Below are positions 44,692 through 53,317 of a DNA stretch of 64,000 nucleotides, piece after piece; within the stretch, counting starts at the first letter, position 1; each line of letters opens with the position of its first letter. Source of the stretch: CBDDEI01 sp965226775 (GTDB lineage: Bacteria; Chloroflexota; Dehalococcoidia; SHYD01). Under the pieces are notes generated by a model. That model saw nothing but the letters and a program-made list of their open reading frames with translations. It had not been told where the DNA came from and made no database searches. Made by a program: the position numbers and the translations under genes. The stretch covers positions 2,108,001 to 2,172,000 of the forward strand of contig CBDDEI010000002.1 in assembly GCA_965226775.1 (NCBI GenBank). Direction: 5' to 3'.

Positions 44692-45717
44692 TTAGGATGC
44701 GACTCCCCGTCCGGCGCGAGCGCCCGGCACTGGGGTGACAGCAATAACTTGACGGATAACGTCATCCGGCGACACATCCTTAACCCTGGCGGCAGGATTG
44801 ACGATGATGCGATGAGCAAGGGCTGGGATGGATAGCACTTTGATATCGTCAGGGAGCACAAAGTCCCGGTCGTGCAACATCGCATAAGCCTGCGCCGTCC
44901 TGAACAGCGCCAAAGAACCGCGTGGAGAAGCTCCAAGATAGACATCATCGTGATGGCGAGTAGCGTCTGACAGCGCCACAATGTATTGCTTCACAAGCGA
45001 ATCCACATAGACACTCTTTATTACCGCTTGCATCTGCAAGAGTTCCTCAACATCCACTACTTGCTCTACTTCTCCCACCTCGTCGTGATCCTGCAGGCGG
45101 TCCAGGATCACTACTTCGTCGGCCGTGGAGGGGTACCCAAGGTTAATTCGCATGAGGAAACGGTCTAGCTGCGCCTCTGGAAGCGGAAATGTGCCTTCGT
45201 ACTCGATTGGGTTTTGCGTCGCCATCACCATGAAGGGATTGGGCAGCATGTGCGGCATGCCGTCCACGGACACCTGTCGCTCTTCCATGGCCTCCAGCAA
45301 CGCCGACTGCGTCTTTGGCGTCGCTCGGTTGATCTCGTCTACAAGGACTATCTGGGCAAAGACCGGCCCGGCGCGGAACTCAAAGTCTTGGTCGCGCTGG
45401 TTGAAAATCGAAACGCCCGTAACATCGGTGGGCAAGAGGTCGGGCGTAAACTGAAGCCGTCTGAACGAGCATCCTAGAGAACGTGCAATACTCTTTGCCA
45501 GCGTAGTCTTACCCACGCCCGGCACGTCTTCGATAAGCAGATGGCCCTGGCACAAGAGCGCCACAACAGCCAGCTCTACTTCAGCCCGCTTCCCAACAAT
45601 AGCGCGTTCTACGTTGGTCACAATGCGCTCATTGACACTGCTTGAGCGTTCCAAGGCGGCTCCTTTCGTCTCAGGCCGTGAAACTTCACCCTTTGACGGG
45701 CGCACAGCCGTGACCAC
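44692..45717 (-). CDS. MoxR-family AAA+ ATPase (transglutaminase-type cluster)
   Basis: This 341-residue protein has Walker A EDVPGVGKTTLAKS, Walker B LVDEINRATPKTQSALLEAM and ATQNPIEYEGTFPLPEAQ. It is the second MoxR in the window and heads the minus-strand trio. The two MoxR proteins are only moderately alike outside the motifs, so this is not a recent duplication. An N-terminal ~25-residue extension may be an over-extended start. Confidence 0.9.
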   Translation of the reverse strand: MVTAVRPSKGEVSRPETKGAALERSSSVNERIVTNVERAIVGKRAEVELAVVALLCQGHLLIEDVPGVGKTTLAKSIARSLGCSFRRLQFTPDLLPTDVTGVSIFNQRDQDFEFRAGPVFAQIVLVDEINRATPKTQSALLEAMEERQVSVDGMPHMLPNPFMVMATQNPIEYEGTFPLPEAQLDRFLMRINLGYPSTADEVVILDRLQDHDEVGEVEQVVDVEELLQMQAVIKSVYVDSLVKQYIVALSDATRHHDDVYLGASPRGSLALFRTAQAYAMLHDRDFVLPDDIKVLSIPALAHRIIVNPAARVKDVSPDDVIRQVIAVTPVPGARAGRGVAS

Positions 45718-45774
45718 ATTCTAGCAGCGACTTGCTAGATAGCAAGATATCAGACAGGGCTGCTGCGTTACTGG

Positions 45775-46743
45775 CTATTCCTGACCCCGAAACACTACCA
45801 GGATAGTTCCTGAAGCCACCAGCCACAGAAGCACATCCAGGAGGAGCGGCTTGTCTCCAAGCAACGTCTCTTCCGGGCTCCCGCCCATCTGCTTGTGATA
45901 GACCAGGAAAAGATAACGAAACACCCCATACACCACAAAGGGAAGTGTCCACATCATGGCGTGATTCATAGGAAGTGCCGCAGCGCTGAACGTGTACAGG
46001 CAGTACGCGATTACGGTGCTGGGGGCCACAACGCCTAGCATCTGGTCCAGCAGCTCCGGAGAGTACGCCTCCAGCGTCTTCCTATGCTCCGACGCCTTGT
46101 CTTGGAGCAGCAGCAGCTCATGGCGACGCTTGGGAATCGCAAGGAAGAGTGCGCCCAGGAAGGTACACACGTAGAGCCACGGAGAGATGGGCACCTGGAT
46201 GGCTACTGCGCCCCCTACCGCTCGGAGCACAAACCCCATCGATAGGATGCAGATGTCCAGGATGACCTGATGCTTCAAGCCCAGGGTATACGCCGTCGTG
46301 AGGGCTATGTATCCTGCCGTCACCAGGGCGAAGGCAGGCCCCAGCAACAGGCTGGCCCCAAGACCGCCGGCAGCAAGCACGCCGGACGCCGCGAGGGCTA
46401 CTGTTGGAGAGACCCGGCCTGCCGCAATGGGACGGTTGCGCTTGGTCGGGTGAGCCCTATCCTGGGAAGCATCCATCACGTCGTTGAGCAGATACGCGGC
46501 GCTGGAGAGCATGGAAAAGAGGACAAAGGCGGCAAAGGAGCGGGCAACAATCTCCGTGACGGCCGGGAGGTCGGTAAGAGACCAGTACTCATTGATGGAG
46601 AACAGCAGCGCCATGAAGACCAGGCCGTTCTTCAACCACTGGCGCGGCCGCAGGGAGGTCACCAGATCCCGCCACGGACGGGTAACAGCGGGCGTCAGCT
46701 CTGTCGCCGTGGCATCGGCTGGGACCGGAGCCTGGAAGTTCAT
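45775..46743 (-). CDS. UbiA-family decaprenyl-phosphate phosphoribosyltransferase-like enzyme
   Basis: This 322-residue membrane protein has the UbiA motif NDVMDASQDRAHPTKRNRPI, followed by AAGRVS, which matches the decaprenyl-phosphate phosphoribosyltransferase group (as Rv3806c). That group transfers phosphoribose to a polyprenyl phosphate, the first step towards lipid-linked arabinose or ribose donors. Its place beside a large glycan cluster fits this. No epimerase (DprE1/E2) is visible in the window. Confidence 0.83.
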   Translation of the reverse strand: MNFQAPVPADATATELTPAVTRPWRDLVTSLRPRQWLKNGLVFMALLFSINEYWSLTDLPAVTEIVARSFAAFVLFSMLSSAAYLLNDVMDASQDRAHPTKRNRPIAAGRVSPTVALAASGVLAAGGLGASLLLGPAFALVTAGYIALTTAYTLGLKHQVILDICILSMGFVLRAVGGAVAIQVPISPWLYVCTFLGALFLAIPKRRHELLLLQDKASEHRKTLEAYSPELLDQMLGVVAPSTVIAYCLYTFSAAALPMNHAMMWTLPFVVYGVFRYLFLVYHKQMGGSPEETLLGDKPLLLDVLLWLVASGTILVVFRGQE

Positions 46744-46809
46744 CGTTTCCTCAGTACCACTCTGGCCTTCACAGTAGCGTAGCTCCCAGTAAGCGTCAAT
46801 TGTCTATGA

Positions 46810-46839
46810 TTGACTTTGCATCTGGGGCCTACGTATGCT
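46810..46839 (+). promoter_or_regulatory. Possible promoter of the tlyA-remnant/nadK genes
   Basis: TTGACT (46810-46815) and TATGCT (46834-46839) are 18 bases apart. They lie 12 bases upstream of the short S4-domain frame, in the divergent gap between the UbiA-type gene and nadK. Confidence 0.35.
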
Positions 46840-46850
46840 GATATATTGCT

Positions 46851-46991
46851 ATGTCACGGGTGCGTCTAGACACACTGATAGTTGCGCAGGGCCATACCGC
46901 CACACGTGGGCGCGCTCAAGCGCTCACCCTGTGCGCCGCGGTGCGCGTAGGTGACCATTCTATGGTAGTACCCTTGAGCAGCCCATCATGA
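46851..46991 (+). pseudogene. tlyA remnant: isolated S4-domain fragment overlapping nadK
   Basis: This is a 46-residue frame reading SRVRLDTLIVAQGHTATRGR, then AQALTLCAAVRVGD, which is the S4 RNA-binding start of TlyA-type rRNA methyltransferases (RLDxLLVxxGL...REKAQALI.AGxVRV). It then degenerates and stops with TGA sharing the nadK ATG (ATGA). In many bacteria tlyA directly precedes nadK, so this looks like a deletion remnant. It might also be kept as a short coupling peptide for nadK translation. Confidence 0.6.
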
Positions 46992-47872
46992 GCAAGCGCA
47001 TCGGCATCCTCTATCACCCCCGGCTCTCGGAAGCGCTTGCCCTCTGCGAGGCGCTGAAGGAACGCCTGCAGCAAAGCAAGTACGAGGTCTGGACTGCCTC
47101 AGCCTGGGCGGAGCAGTCCACTACCCCTTTGATGCCCGATACTTCCGCCCTGGTGACTATCGGCGGAGACGGCACCATCCTGCGCGCTGCCCGCTCGCTT
47201 ATCCCGCATCCTATCCCCATCCTTGGCATCCGTTACGGCCGTCTGGGGTTCCTGGCGGGGGTGCCGCCGGATGACGCTCTGGAGCAGGTTCCCCACTTGC
47301 TGGAAAGAGAGGAGGCCCCCTCTACGCGCGCCATGCTCCAAGCCACCTGCCCGCCAACGGTGCTGAACGCCCTCTTTACGCAGGAGCACCATCCTCTCCT
47401 GGCGGACGAGCCGCAGCTTAACGGCCTCAACGACGTGGTCATTGCACGCGGCGCGGTGGGTCGGCCCATCACTATCATGGTGAGTATAGACAAGCAGCCG
47501 GTCACCAGCTACCGCGCAGATGCTGTCATCGTCGCCACGGCCACGGGCTCAACGGGCTACGTCCTGGCTGCCGGCGGGCCCGTGCTGCACCCAACGTCGC
47601 CCAATATCATCCTTATGCCCGTCTCTGCCCACGCCACCCTGGACAATCCGATGGTGCTGGAGCCCTATGCAGAGGTTGAGCTTACCGTGCACAGCGACCA
47701 AGGTGCGTTCCTGAGCGTAGACGGCCAGGTAGACCTACCCCTGCCTGAAGGAGCGACGGTCACCGTGCGCCGTAGCCCGTACAACGCCTATTTTATCCAC
47801 GACGGCTCAACAGACCAGTTCTACAGCCAGCTCCTCACCCGCCTCCACTTTGGAGAAGCAACAGACCCCTAA
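46988..47872 (+). CDS. nadK: NAD kinase
   Basis: This 294-residue protein has the GGDGTILRAARSL motif, then GIRYGRLGFLAG and TATGSTGYVLAAGGPVLHP, the hallmark segments of ATP-NAD kinase. It phosphorylates NAD to NADP. Start ATG 46988 overlaps the stop of the tlyA remnant. Confidence 0.93.
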   Translation: MSKRIGILYHPRLSEALALCEALKERLQQSKYEVWTASAWAEQSTTPLMPDTSALVTIGGDGTILRAARSLIPHPIPILGIRYGRLGFLAGVPPDDALEQVPHLLEREEAPSTRAMLQATCPPTVLNALFTQEHHPLLADEPQLNGLNDVVIARGAVGRPITIMVSIDKQPVTSYRADAVIVATATGSTGYVLAAGGPVLHPTSPNIILMPVSAHATLDNPMVLEPYAEVELTVHSDQGAFLSVDGQVDLPLPEGATVTVRRSPYNAYFIHDGSTDQFYSQLLTRLHFGEATDP

Positions 47873-47934
47873 TCACCCGACGGCGGGCACTACTCGCCGG
47901 ACCCTGCGGTGACCATACCAGGCGTCAGCACTCT

Positions 47935-49245
47935 ATGAGCAGCGTTCCGCCCAGCAAGCCATCCCAAGAAGCGGCAACCGCCAGCGCTATCCTTCAAGCG
48001 TTGCGGGATGAGCTGCGCGCTGCTGAAGCCCGGGCATCCCAGGACGGCGGCCCAACGGCTCCCGCGTCCGGCTTGCAGCAGGCGCGTGATCCCCTGAAGC
48101 AGCTCACCGCAGAGCTTACCGAGCGCTGGACCATCAAACCACGGCCCTTCACTTCAGGAGCGCCGCTGGTAGGCGGCCTCATTGTCCGCTTCCGCACCCT
48201 CTGGAATGAGGTCTCGACCCGCTGGTACGTTGACCCGCTGGTTCAACAGCAGTCCGATTTCAACAATGCCGTGCTCCGCTTGGCCCAAGTGCTACAAGCC
48301 ATGCAGGAAGAGATGCGCCTGGTCTGGGAAGAGGCTGCCCATAACGACCGCCGGGGACTGGAGGTTAGCCGCAGCCTGGCCCAGCTAGACCTAGTGCTCA
48401 AGGCCGTCCAGGAGCAGCAACGACAACTCCAGGAGCAGACCGAGCACAGCTCCCTGGCTGCGCTGGAAGCCCGCCTCACCCGCTTAGAGGGGCTGCTAGC
48501 TCAGCCTGCAAGCCAGGCAACCACACCCGACACACTTCTGCCCCCTCCGCCAGCTCTGCCTATGGACTATTTCGCCTTTCAGGAGCGCTTCCGCGGCTCG
48601 GCAGCAGCCATCAAGGCGCGCCAGCAGCCCTACGTGGAGTACTTCCGCGGCCGTGAACCGGTGCTGGACCTGGGCTGCGGCCGGGGCGAGTTTCTGGAAC
48701 TGCTCAAAGAAGCAGGCGTGGCCTCACGGGGCATCGACTCCGACGCCAGTATGGTGGCCTACTGCCGGGAACGGGGTCTCCCTGCAGAACAGGGCGACCT
48801 TATGCCCTTTCTGGCCGGCCAGCCGGACGCCAGTGTGGGCGGCATCTTTGCTGCACAGGTGATAGAGCACCTGCCGCCCAGCGTGCTCCTGGCGCTCCTG
48901 CAATCCGCCTATGCTAAGCTGCAGCCCGGCGGCGTGCTGCTGCTGGAGACCATCAACCCGCTCTGCCTGTGGGCACTCGCCTCCAGCTACACCCTCGACC
49001 TCACCCACGCGCAGCCGGTGCATCCGGAGACCGCCGCGTTCCTAGCAGAGTCGCTGGGATTCGACGCCGTGGAGATACGCTACACCTCGCCGGTGCCGGA
49101 ACAGGCGCAGCTCCAGCCCCTTGCGCCGCTGCCCGACCCGCAATGGGAGCCCTGGCGGCAGCAGCTCAACGAGAACCTGCAGAAGCTCAACAACTTGCTC
49201 TACACCTATCAGGACTACGCGCTCATGGCGCGCAAGCCCGCCTAG
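47935..49245 (+). CDS. SAM-dependent methyltransferase with long N-terminal coiled-coil region
   Basis: This 436-residue protein has about 200 helical, Gln/Glu-rich residues likely to form a coiled coil, then a methyltransferase with VLDLGCGRGEFLELLKEAGV and an IDSDASMVAYCRERG segment. This layout recalls polysaccharide chain-terminating methyltransferases such as WbdD, where the coiled coil sets chain length. It heads the glycan gene run; such a role is inference. Confidence 0.78.
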   Translation: MSSVPPSKPSQEAATASAILQALRDELRAAEARASQDGGPTAPASGLQQARDPLKQLTAELTERWTIKPRPFTSGAPLVGGLIVRFRTLWNEVSTRWYVDPLVQQQSDFNNAVLRLAQVLQAMQEEMRLVWEEAAHNDRRGLEVSRSLAQLDLVLKAVQEQQRQLQEQTEHSSLAALEARLTRLEGLLAQPASQATTPDTLLPPPPALPMDYFAFQERFRGSAAAIKARQQPYVEYFRGREPVLDLGCGRGEFLELLKEAGVASRGIDSDASMVAYCRERGLPAEQGDLMPFLAGQPDASVGGIFAAQVIEHLPPSVLLALLQSAYAKLQPGGVLLLETINPLCLWALASSYTLDLTHAQPVHPETAAFLAESLGFDAVEIRYTSPVPEQAQLQPLAPLPDPQWEPWRQQLNENLQKLNNLLYTYQDYALMARKPA

Positions 49246-49253
49246 CGCTGCCG

Positions 49254-50303
49254 ATGGCGATTCAGCGGGTGTGCATCTGCCACGTGCAAGTGCCCTTTGT
49301 GCGGGGGGGCTCGGAGCTGCTGGTGGAGAGCTTGCAGCAGGCGCTGCGGCAGCGCGGTATCGCCACAGACGTGGTGAGCCTCCCCTTCAAGTGGTACCCC
49401 AGCCGGGAAGTCCTCACCCACGCGCTCGCCTGGCGTCTCCTCGACCTCACCGAGAGCCAGGGCCGGCCCATAGACTTGGTCATCGGCACCAAGTTCCCCT
49501 CCTATCTAATACGACATCCCAACAAGGTCACCTGGCTCTTCCACCAGTTCCGCCAGGCCTACGACCTTTACGGCAGCCCCTTTGGGGAGTTGACGGACAG
49601 CCCGGAAGACCAGGAGGTGCTGAACACCGTGCGGAACATGGACGCAACGCTCCTTCCAGAGTCCAAGCGTCTCTATACCATCGCAGGCAACGTGAGCCAG
49701 CGGCTGCAACGCTTCAACGGCCTGGACAGCGAGGTCCTCTATCCGCCGCCGCCATTGGAAAACCGCTACTACTGCGAGGACTACGACAACTATGTCCTCT
49801 CCCTGGGGCGGCTAGAGTCCATCAAGCGGGTAGACCTGCTCTTGAAGAGCGTGCAGCAGGCCAAGGACAAGGTGCGTTGCGTGGTGGCCGGCACGGGGCC
49901 GGAAGAGGCCAACCTGAAAGCGCTGGCAAAGGAGCTTGGAATCGAGCAGCAGGTCACCTTCGCAGGCTACGTATCGGAAGAGGAGCTGCTGGAGCTGTAC
50001 GCCCGCTGTCGCGCCGTCTACTACGCCCCTTACGATGAGGACTACGGCTTCGTGACGCTGGAGGCGCTGCGGGCGCAGAAGCCTGTCATCGCCACTAACG
50101 ACTCGGGCGGCGTGCTGGAGTTCGTCCGCCACGAGGAGACCGGCCTCATTGCTGAGCCGGAGCCGGCCGCGCTGGCTGCGCTACTGGATCGCGTGACCGC
50201 CGACCCCGACCTCTGCCGGCGCCTGGGCGAGCAAGGCAAGGGTGAAGTGCAAGACATCTCCTGGGACAAGGTGCTGGATGCCCTCCTTCAAACGGCCCCT
50301 TAA
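49254..50303 (+). CDS. Glycosyltransferase family 4
   Basis: This 349-residue GT-B protein has SLGRLESIKRVDLLLKSV, then VVAGTGPEEANLKALAKELG and EDYGFVTLEALRAQKPVIA with the nucleotide-sugar binding Glu. Start ATG 49254 follows the methyltransferase stop by 8 bases; the open frame further upstream is a shadow of that gene. Donor and acceptor are unknown. Confidence 0.87.
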   Translation: MAIQRVCICHVQVPFVRGGSELLVESLQQALRQRGIATDVVSLPFKWYPSREVLTHALAWRLLDLTESQGRPIDLVIGTKFPSYLIRHPNKVTWLFHQFRQAYDLYGSPFGELTDSPEDQEVLNTVRNMDATLLPESKRLYTIAGNVSQRLQRFNGLDSEVLYPPPPLENRYYCEDYDNYVLSLGRLESIKRVDLLLKSVQQAKDKVRCVVAGTGPEEANLKALAKELGIEQQVTFAGYVSEEELLELYARCRAVYYAPYDEDYGFVTLEALRAQKPVIATNDSGGVLEFVRHEETGLIAEPEPAALAALLDRVTADPDLCRRLGEQGKGEVQDISWDKVLDALLQTAP

Positions 50304-51675
50304 GCTGGCCTACTTCAGCCCGCTGCCTCCGGAGCCCTCCGGCATCTCCGATTACAGCCGCGAGCTTCTGCCCTACCTGGCGCGCTGGGCGGAGGTCCAC
50401 CTCTACATCGACGACTACCAGCTTGCCGATAAGGAGATCGCCTGGGAGTTCCCGGTTTTCAACTACCGGGAGTTCCCCTGGCGTCGTCCGCTCTACGACT
50501 ACGACTGCACCCTCTATCACCTGGGCAACAGCGCCGTCCACCGCTACCTCTACCCCTACGTCTCGCAACACCCTGGCGTGGTGGTGCTCCATGACTGGGT
50601 GCTGCACCACTTCCTGGCCGGCCAGGCATTGGACTACGGCCGCTCCGGCGGATACGTGCGGGAGATGACCTACGCTATGGGCCCAGCAGGCGCAAACCTT
50701 GCCTGGGAGATCATCGCCGGACAGCGCACACCGCCCTATTTCGAGCAGCCCCTCTCCCAACGCGCGCTGGACGCCAGCCTGGGCGTGCTGGTGCACAGCG
50801 ACTATCTGCGCGGGCTGGCCCGGGCCGCCGCGCCGGAAACGCCGGTGGGCGTTGTGCCTATGGGCATTCCACTGCCGCCTGACCCTGGCCCAAAACCGCA
50901 GCTGCGGCAGCGTCTTGGTCTGCAAGCTAACGCGTACATCGTCGGCTCCTTTGGCGTCGCTACCAGCTACAAGCGCATCCCCTCGGTGCTACGGGCTGTC
51001 GCGCAGCTTGCCGCTGAGGGCATCGACGCACGCTACGTGGTGGTCGGCGAAGTGGCGCGCGACTTAGACATCGCCAGGGACGCTGCAGAGCTTGGCATCG
51101 GTGATCGGGTGCTTGTGACCGGCTACCTGCCAGAGCAGGACTTCAACGCCTACCTCCACGCAGTAGATGTGTGCGTGAACCTGCGCTTTCCCACCGCCGG
51201 CGAGACCTCGGCGTCTGCGCTTCGCTGTATGGCCGCGGGGCAACCCACCCTCGTCTCTAACGTGGACGCCAACCGTGAGCTGCCGGACGAGTGCGTGATC
51301 AAGATACCCGTAGGGGCGCCGGAGGAGGCGATGCTGACGCGGGCGCTGCGCACCCTGGCGGCGGAACCTTTGGCGAGGCAGGCGCTGGGAAGCGCTGCGC
51401 GGGAGTACGTGGCTAGCCACCACACCCTGGAGCAGGCCGCTCGCAGCTACATCCTGTTCCTGGAAGACCTTATTCAGCGGCCGCGGCCTCTACGTGTCAC
51501 CGCCGCTGCTGATGAACAAATGCGTCCTGCTGCGGGAAGTGGTAACCTGCAAGAAATTGCTGGCCACTTACGTTCTCTATCTATGGACGCCCATACGCTG
51601 CCCTGGCTCAGTCCAGTAACGGACGCCATAGCAGACCTGGGCCTGTGGAAGCCGCAGGCAGAAAAAGAAGACTAA
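50278..51675 (+). CDS. Glycosyltransferase family 4 with C-terminal extension
   Basis: This 465-residue protein has LAYFSPLPPEPSGISDYSRE at the N-terminus and IVGSFGVATSYKRIPSVLRA plus VLVTGYLPEQDFNAYLHAVD in the second half, typical of GT4. About 60 extra residues at the C-terminus have no known match. Start ATG 50278 lies 26 bases inside the previous gene, suggesting coupled translation. Confidence 0.85.
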   Translation: MPSFKRPLKLAYFSPLPPEPSGISDYSRELLPYLARWAEVHLYIDDYQLADKEIAWEFPVFNYREFPWRRPLYDYDCTLYHLGNSAVHRYLYPYVSQHPGVVVLHDWVLHHFLAGQALDYGRSGGYVREMTYAMGPAGANLAWEIIAGQRTPPYFEQPLSQRALDASLGVLVHSDYLRGLARAAAPETPVGVVPMGIPLPPDPGPKPQLRQRLGLQANAYIVGSFGVATSYKRIPSVLRAVAQLAAEGIDARYVVVGEVARDLDIARDAAELGIGDRVLVTGYLPEQDFNAYLHAVDVCVNLRFPTAGETSASALRCMAAGQPTLVSNVDANRELPDECVIKIPVGAPEEAMLTRALRTLAAEPLARQALGSAAREYVASHHTLEQAARSYILFLEDLIQRPRPLRVTAAADEQMRPAAGSGNLQEIAGHLRSLSMDAHTLPWLSPVTDAIADLGLWKPQAEKED

Positions 51676-51683
51676 AGCACACC

Positions 51684-52724
51684 ATGCAAACAAGCCCACA
51701 CGCTAGCTCAAGCACACAGGCCCCCGGCGCGCCGGTGAACTACTCCCTCATCATCCCCGTGTACAACGAGGAAGGGAACGTGGAGCCGCTGCACCAGGGG
51801 ATCGTGCAGGCTATGGAGCAGGTGGAGGGCAGCTACGAGATTATCTTTGTGGACGATGGCAGCCGGGATGCCAGCTTTCCCGAACTCGCGGGCTTAGCCG
51901 AGCGGGACGCACGAGTGCGGGTGGTGCGCCTGCGCCGGAACTTTGGGCAGACACCCGCCATCGCAGCCGGCATTGACCACTCCCGCGGCCAGACCATCGT
52001 CTTCATGGACGCCGACCTCCAGAACGACCCCAACGATATTCCCCGCATGCTCAGTATGCTAGAAGAAGGGTACGACGTGGTCAGCGGGTGGCGGCAGCGA
52101 CGCCATGACACCTATCTCACCAGGGTTCTACCCTCAAAGCTCGCCAACGGCCTTATCTCCTTCATCACCGGCGTCCACCTCCACGACTTCGGGTGTAGCC
52201 TGAAAGCCTACCGCCGGGAGGTGCTGGCCCACGTGAACCTCTACGGGGAAATGCACCGTTTTATCCCCGCCTACGCAGCCTGGGCGGGCGCTTCCATTGC
52301 AGAGGTGGTGGTGGAACATCACCCAAGGGTGCGGGGTACCTCTAAGTACGGACTCTCCAGGACGTTCAGGGTGGTGCTGGACCTGTTGACGGCCAAGTTC
52401 CTGTCCAGCTACTCCACCAAGCCCATCTACGTCTTTGGAGGTGTAGGGCTGTTCTTAGAATCCTTGGCGTTTCTGTGCATCTTCGTAGCGCTTATCCAGA
52501 AGTTCACCGCCGACGTGTCGCTCATCCAGACACCGCTCACTATGTTGTCAGCCATCTTAGGGGCTACCGGGTTCATCGCCATCTTGCAGGGGCTCAATGC
52601 AGAGGTAACGATGCGCACCTATCATGAGTCGCAACAAAAGCCGACCTATGCGGTGCGGCAGGTGCTCAACCCGGCTCCATCGCAAAACGGAGCGCATCCC
52701 AACGAGAGCCCGCCGGCCGCTTAG
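51684..52724 (+). CDS. GT2 polyprenyl-phosphate glycosyltransferase with two C-terminal membrane helices
   Basis: This 346-residue protein has YSLIIPVYNEEGNVEPL, VDDGSRDASF and the catalytic DADLQNDPNDIP, then two membrane helices in the last third. This is the ArnC/GtrB/DPM1 group, which makes polyprenyl-phosphate sugars on the inner side for GT-C enzymes outside. Several GT-C-like membrane proteins lie downstream and could use its product. Confidence 0.88.
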   Translation: MQTSPHASSSTQAPGAPVNYSLIIPVYNEEGNVEPLHQGIVQAMEQVEGSYEIIFVDDGSRDASFPELAGLAERDARVRVVRLRRNFGQTPAIAAGIDHSRGQTIVFMDADLQNDPNDIPRMLSMLEEGYDVVSGWRQRRHDTYLTRVLPSKLANGLISFITGVHLHDFGCSLKAYRREVLAHVNLYGEMHRFIPAYAAWAGASIAEVVVEHHPRVRGTSKYGLSRTFRVVLDLLTAKFLSSYSTKPIYVFGGVGLFLESLAFLCIFVALIQKFTADVSLIQTPLTMLSAILGATGFIAILQGLNAEVTMRTYHESQQKPTYAVRQVLNPAPSQNGAHPNESPPAA

Positions 52725-52828
52725 CATATCGGAGAGCATCCTGCTACGTAATACATTAGAGGCCGGTCAACCGACGCTAGGCGCTAGTGTCGCCATGGCC
52801 TACGATACTTAATAAAGAGGAGAACACT

Positions 52829-53310
52829 ATGGCCTCAGGAGTGAACCCCATCCCGGAGGGCTACCATACCGCAACGCCCTACCTGATCATGAAGGGCGCA
52901 TCAGACGCAATCGAGTACTACAAGCAAGCCTTTGGCGCGATGGAGCGCTTCCGCGTGCCCGGCCCTGATGGGCTCATCGGCCACGCGGAGATCAGCATTG
53001 GCGATTCAACCATCGCGCTGGCCGACGAGGTGGTGGAGATGGGCTTTAAGGGCCCTAAGACCCTCGGTGGTTCTCCTATCAGCCTCATGCTCTATGTGAC
53101 GGACGTGGACGCGGTATTTGCCAGCGCCATTGCCGCCGGCGGAAAAGAGGTCGCCCGGTAGAGAACCAGTTCTACGGCGACCGCACCGGCAGCCTGGAAG
53201 ACCCCTTTGGTCACTCCTGGTATATCTCCACCCACGTAGAGGACGTTCCCCCAGACGAGCTAGAGCGGCGCGCCGCTGAAGTGGTGTCGCAAGAGGAAGG
53301 GAACGCTTAG
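52829..53310 (+). pseudogene. VOC family protein (PhnB/YdcI-like), split by a one-base deletion
   Basis: From ATG 52829 (good site AAAGAGGAG upstream) the frame runs YHTATPYLIMKGASDAIEYY to GGKEVAR and stops at TAG 53159-53161. The next frame continues PVENQFYGDRTGSLEDPFGH and ends near 53310, completing a normal VOC protein of about 160 residues. One base missing in GCCCGG (about 53150-53158) explains the break. Confidence 0.78.
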
Positions 53311-53317
53311 TTAGAGC

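Noticed and set aside
49121..50038. 305-residue plus-strand frame overlapping the GT4 gene
   Set aside because: It is an alternative frame of the methyltransferase and GT4 genes with an Arg/Ala/Gly-biased composition.
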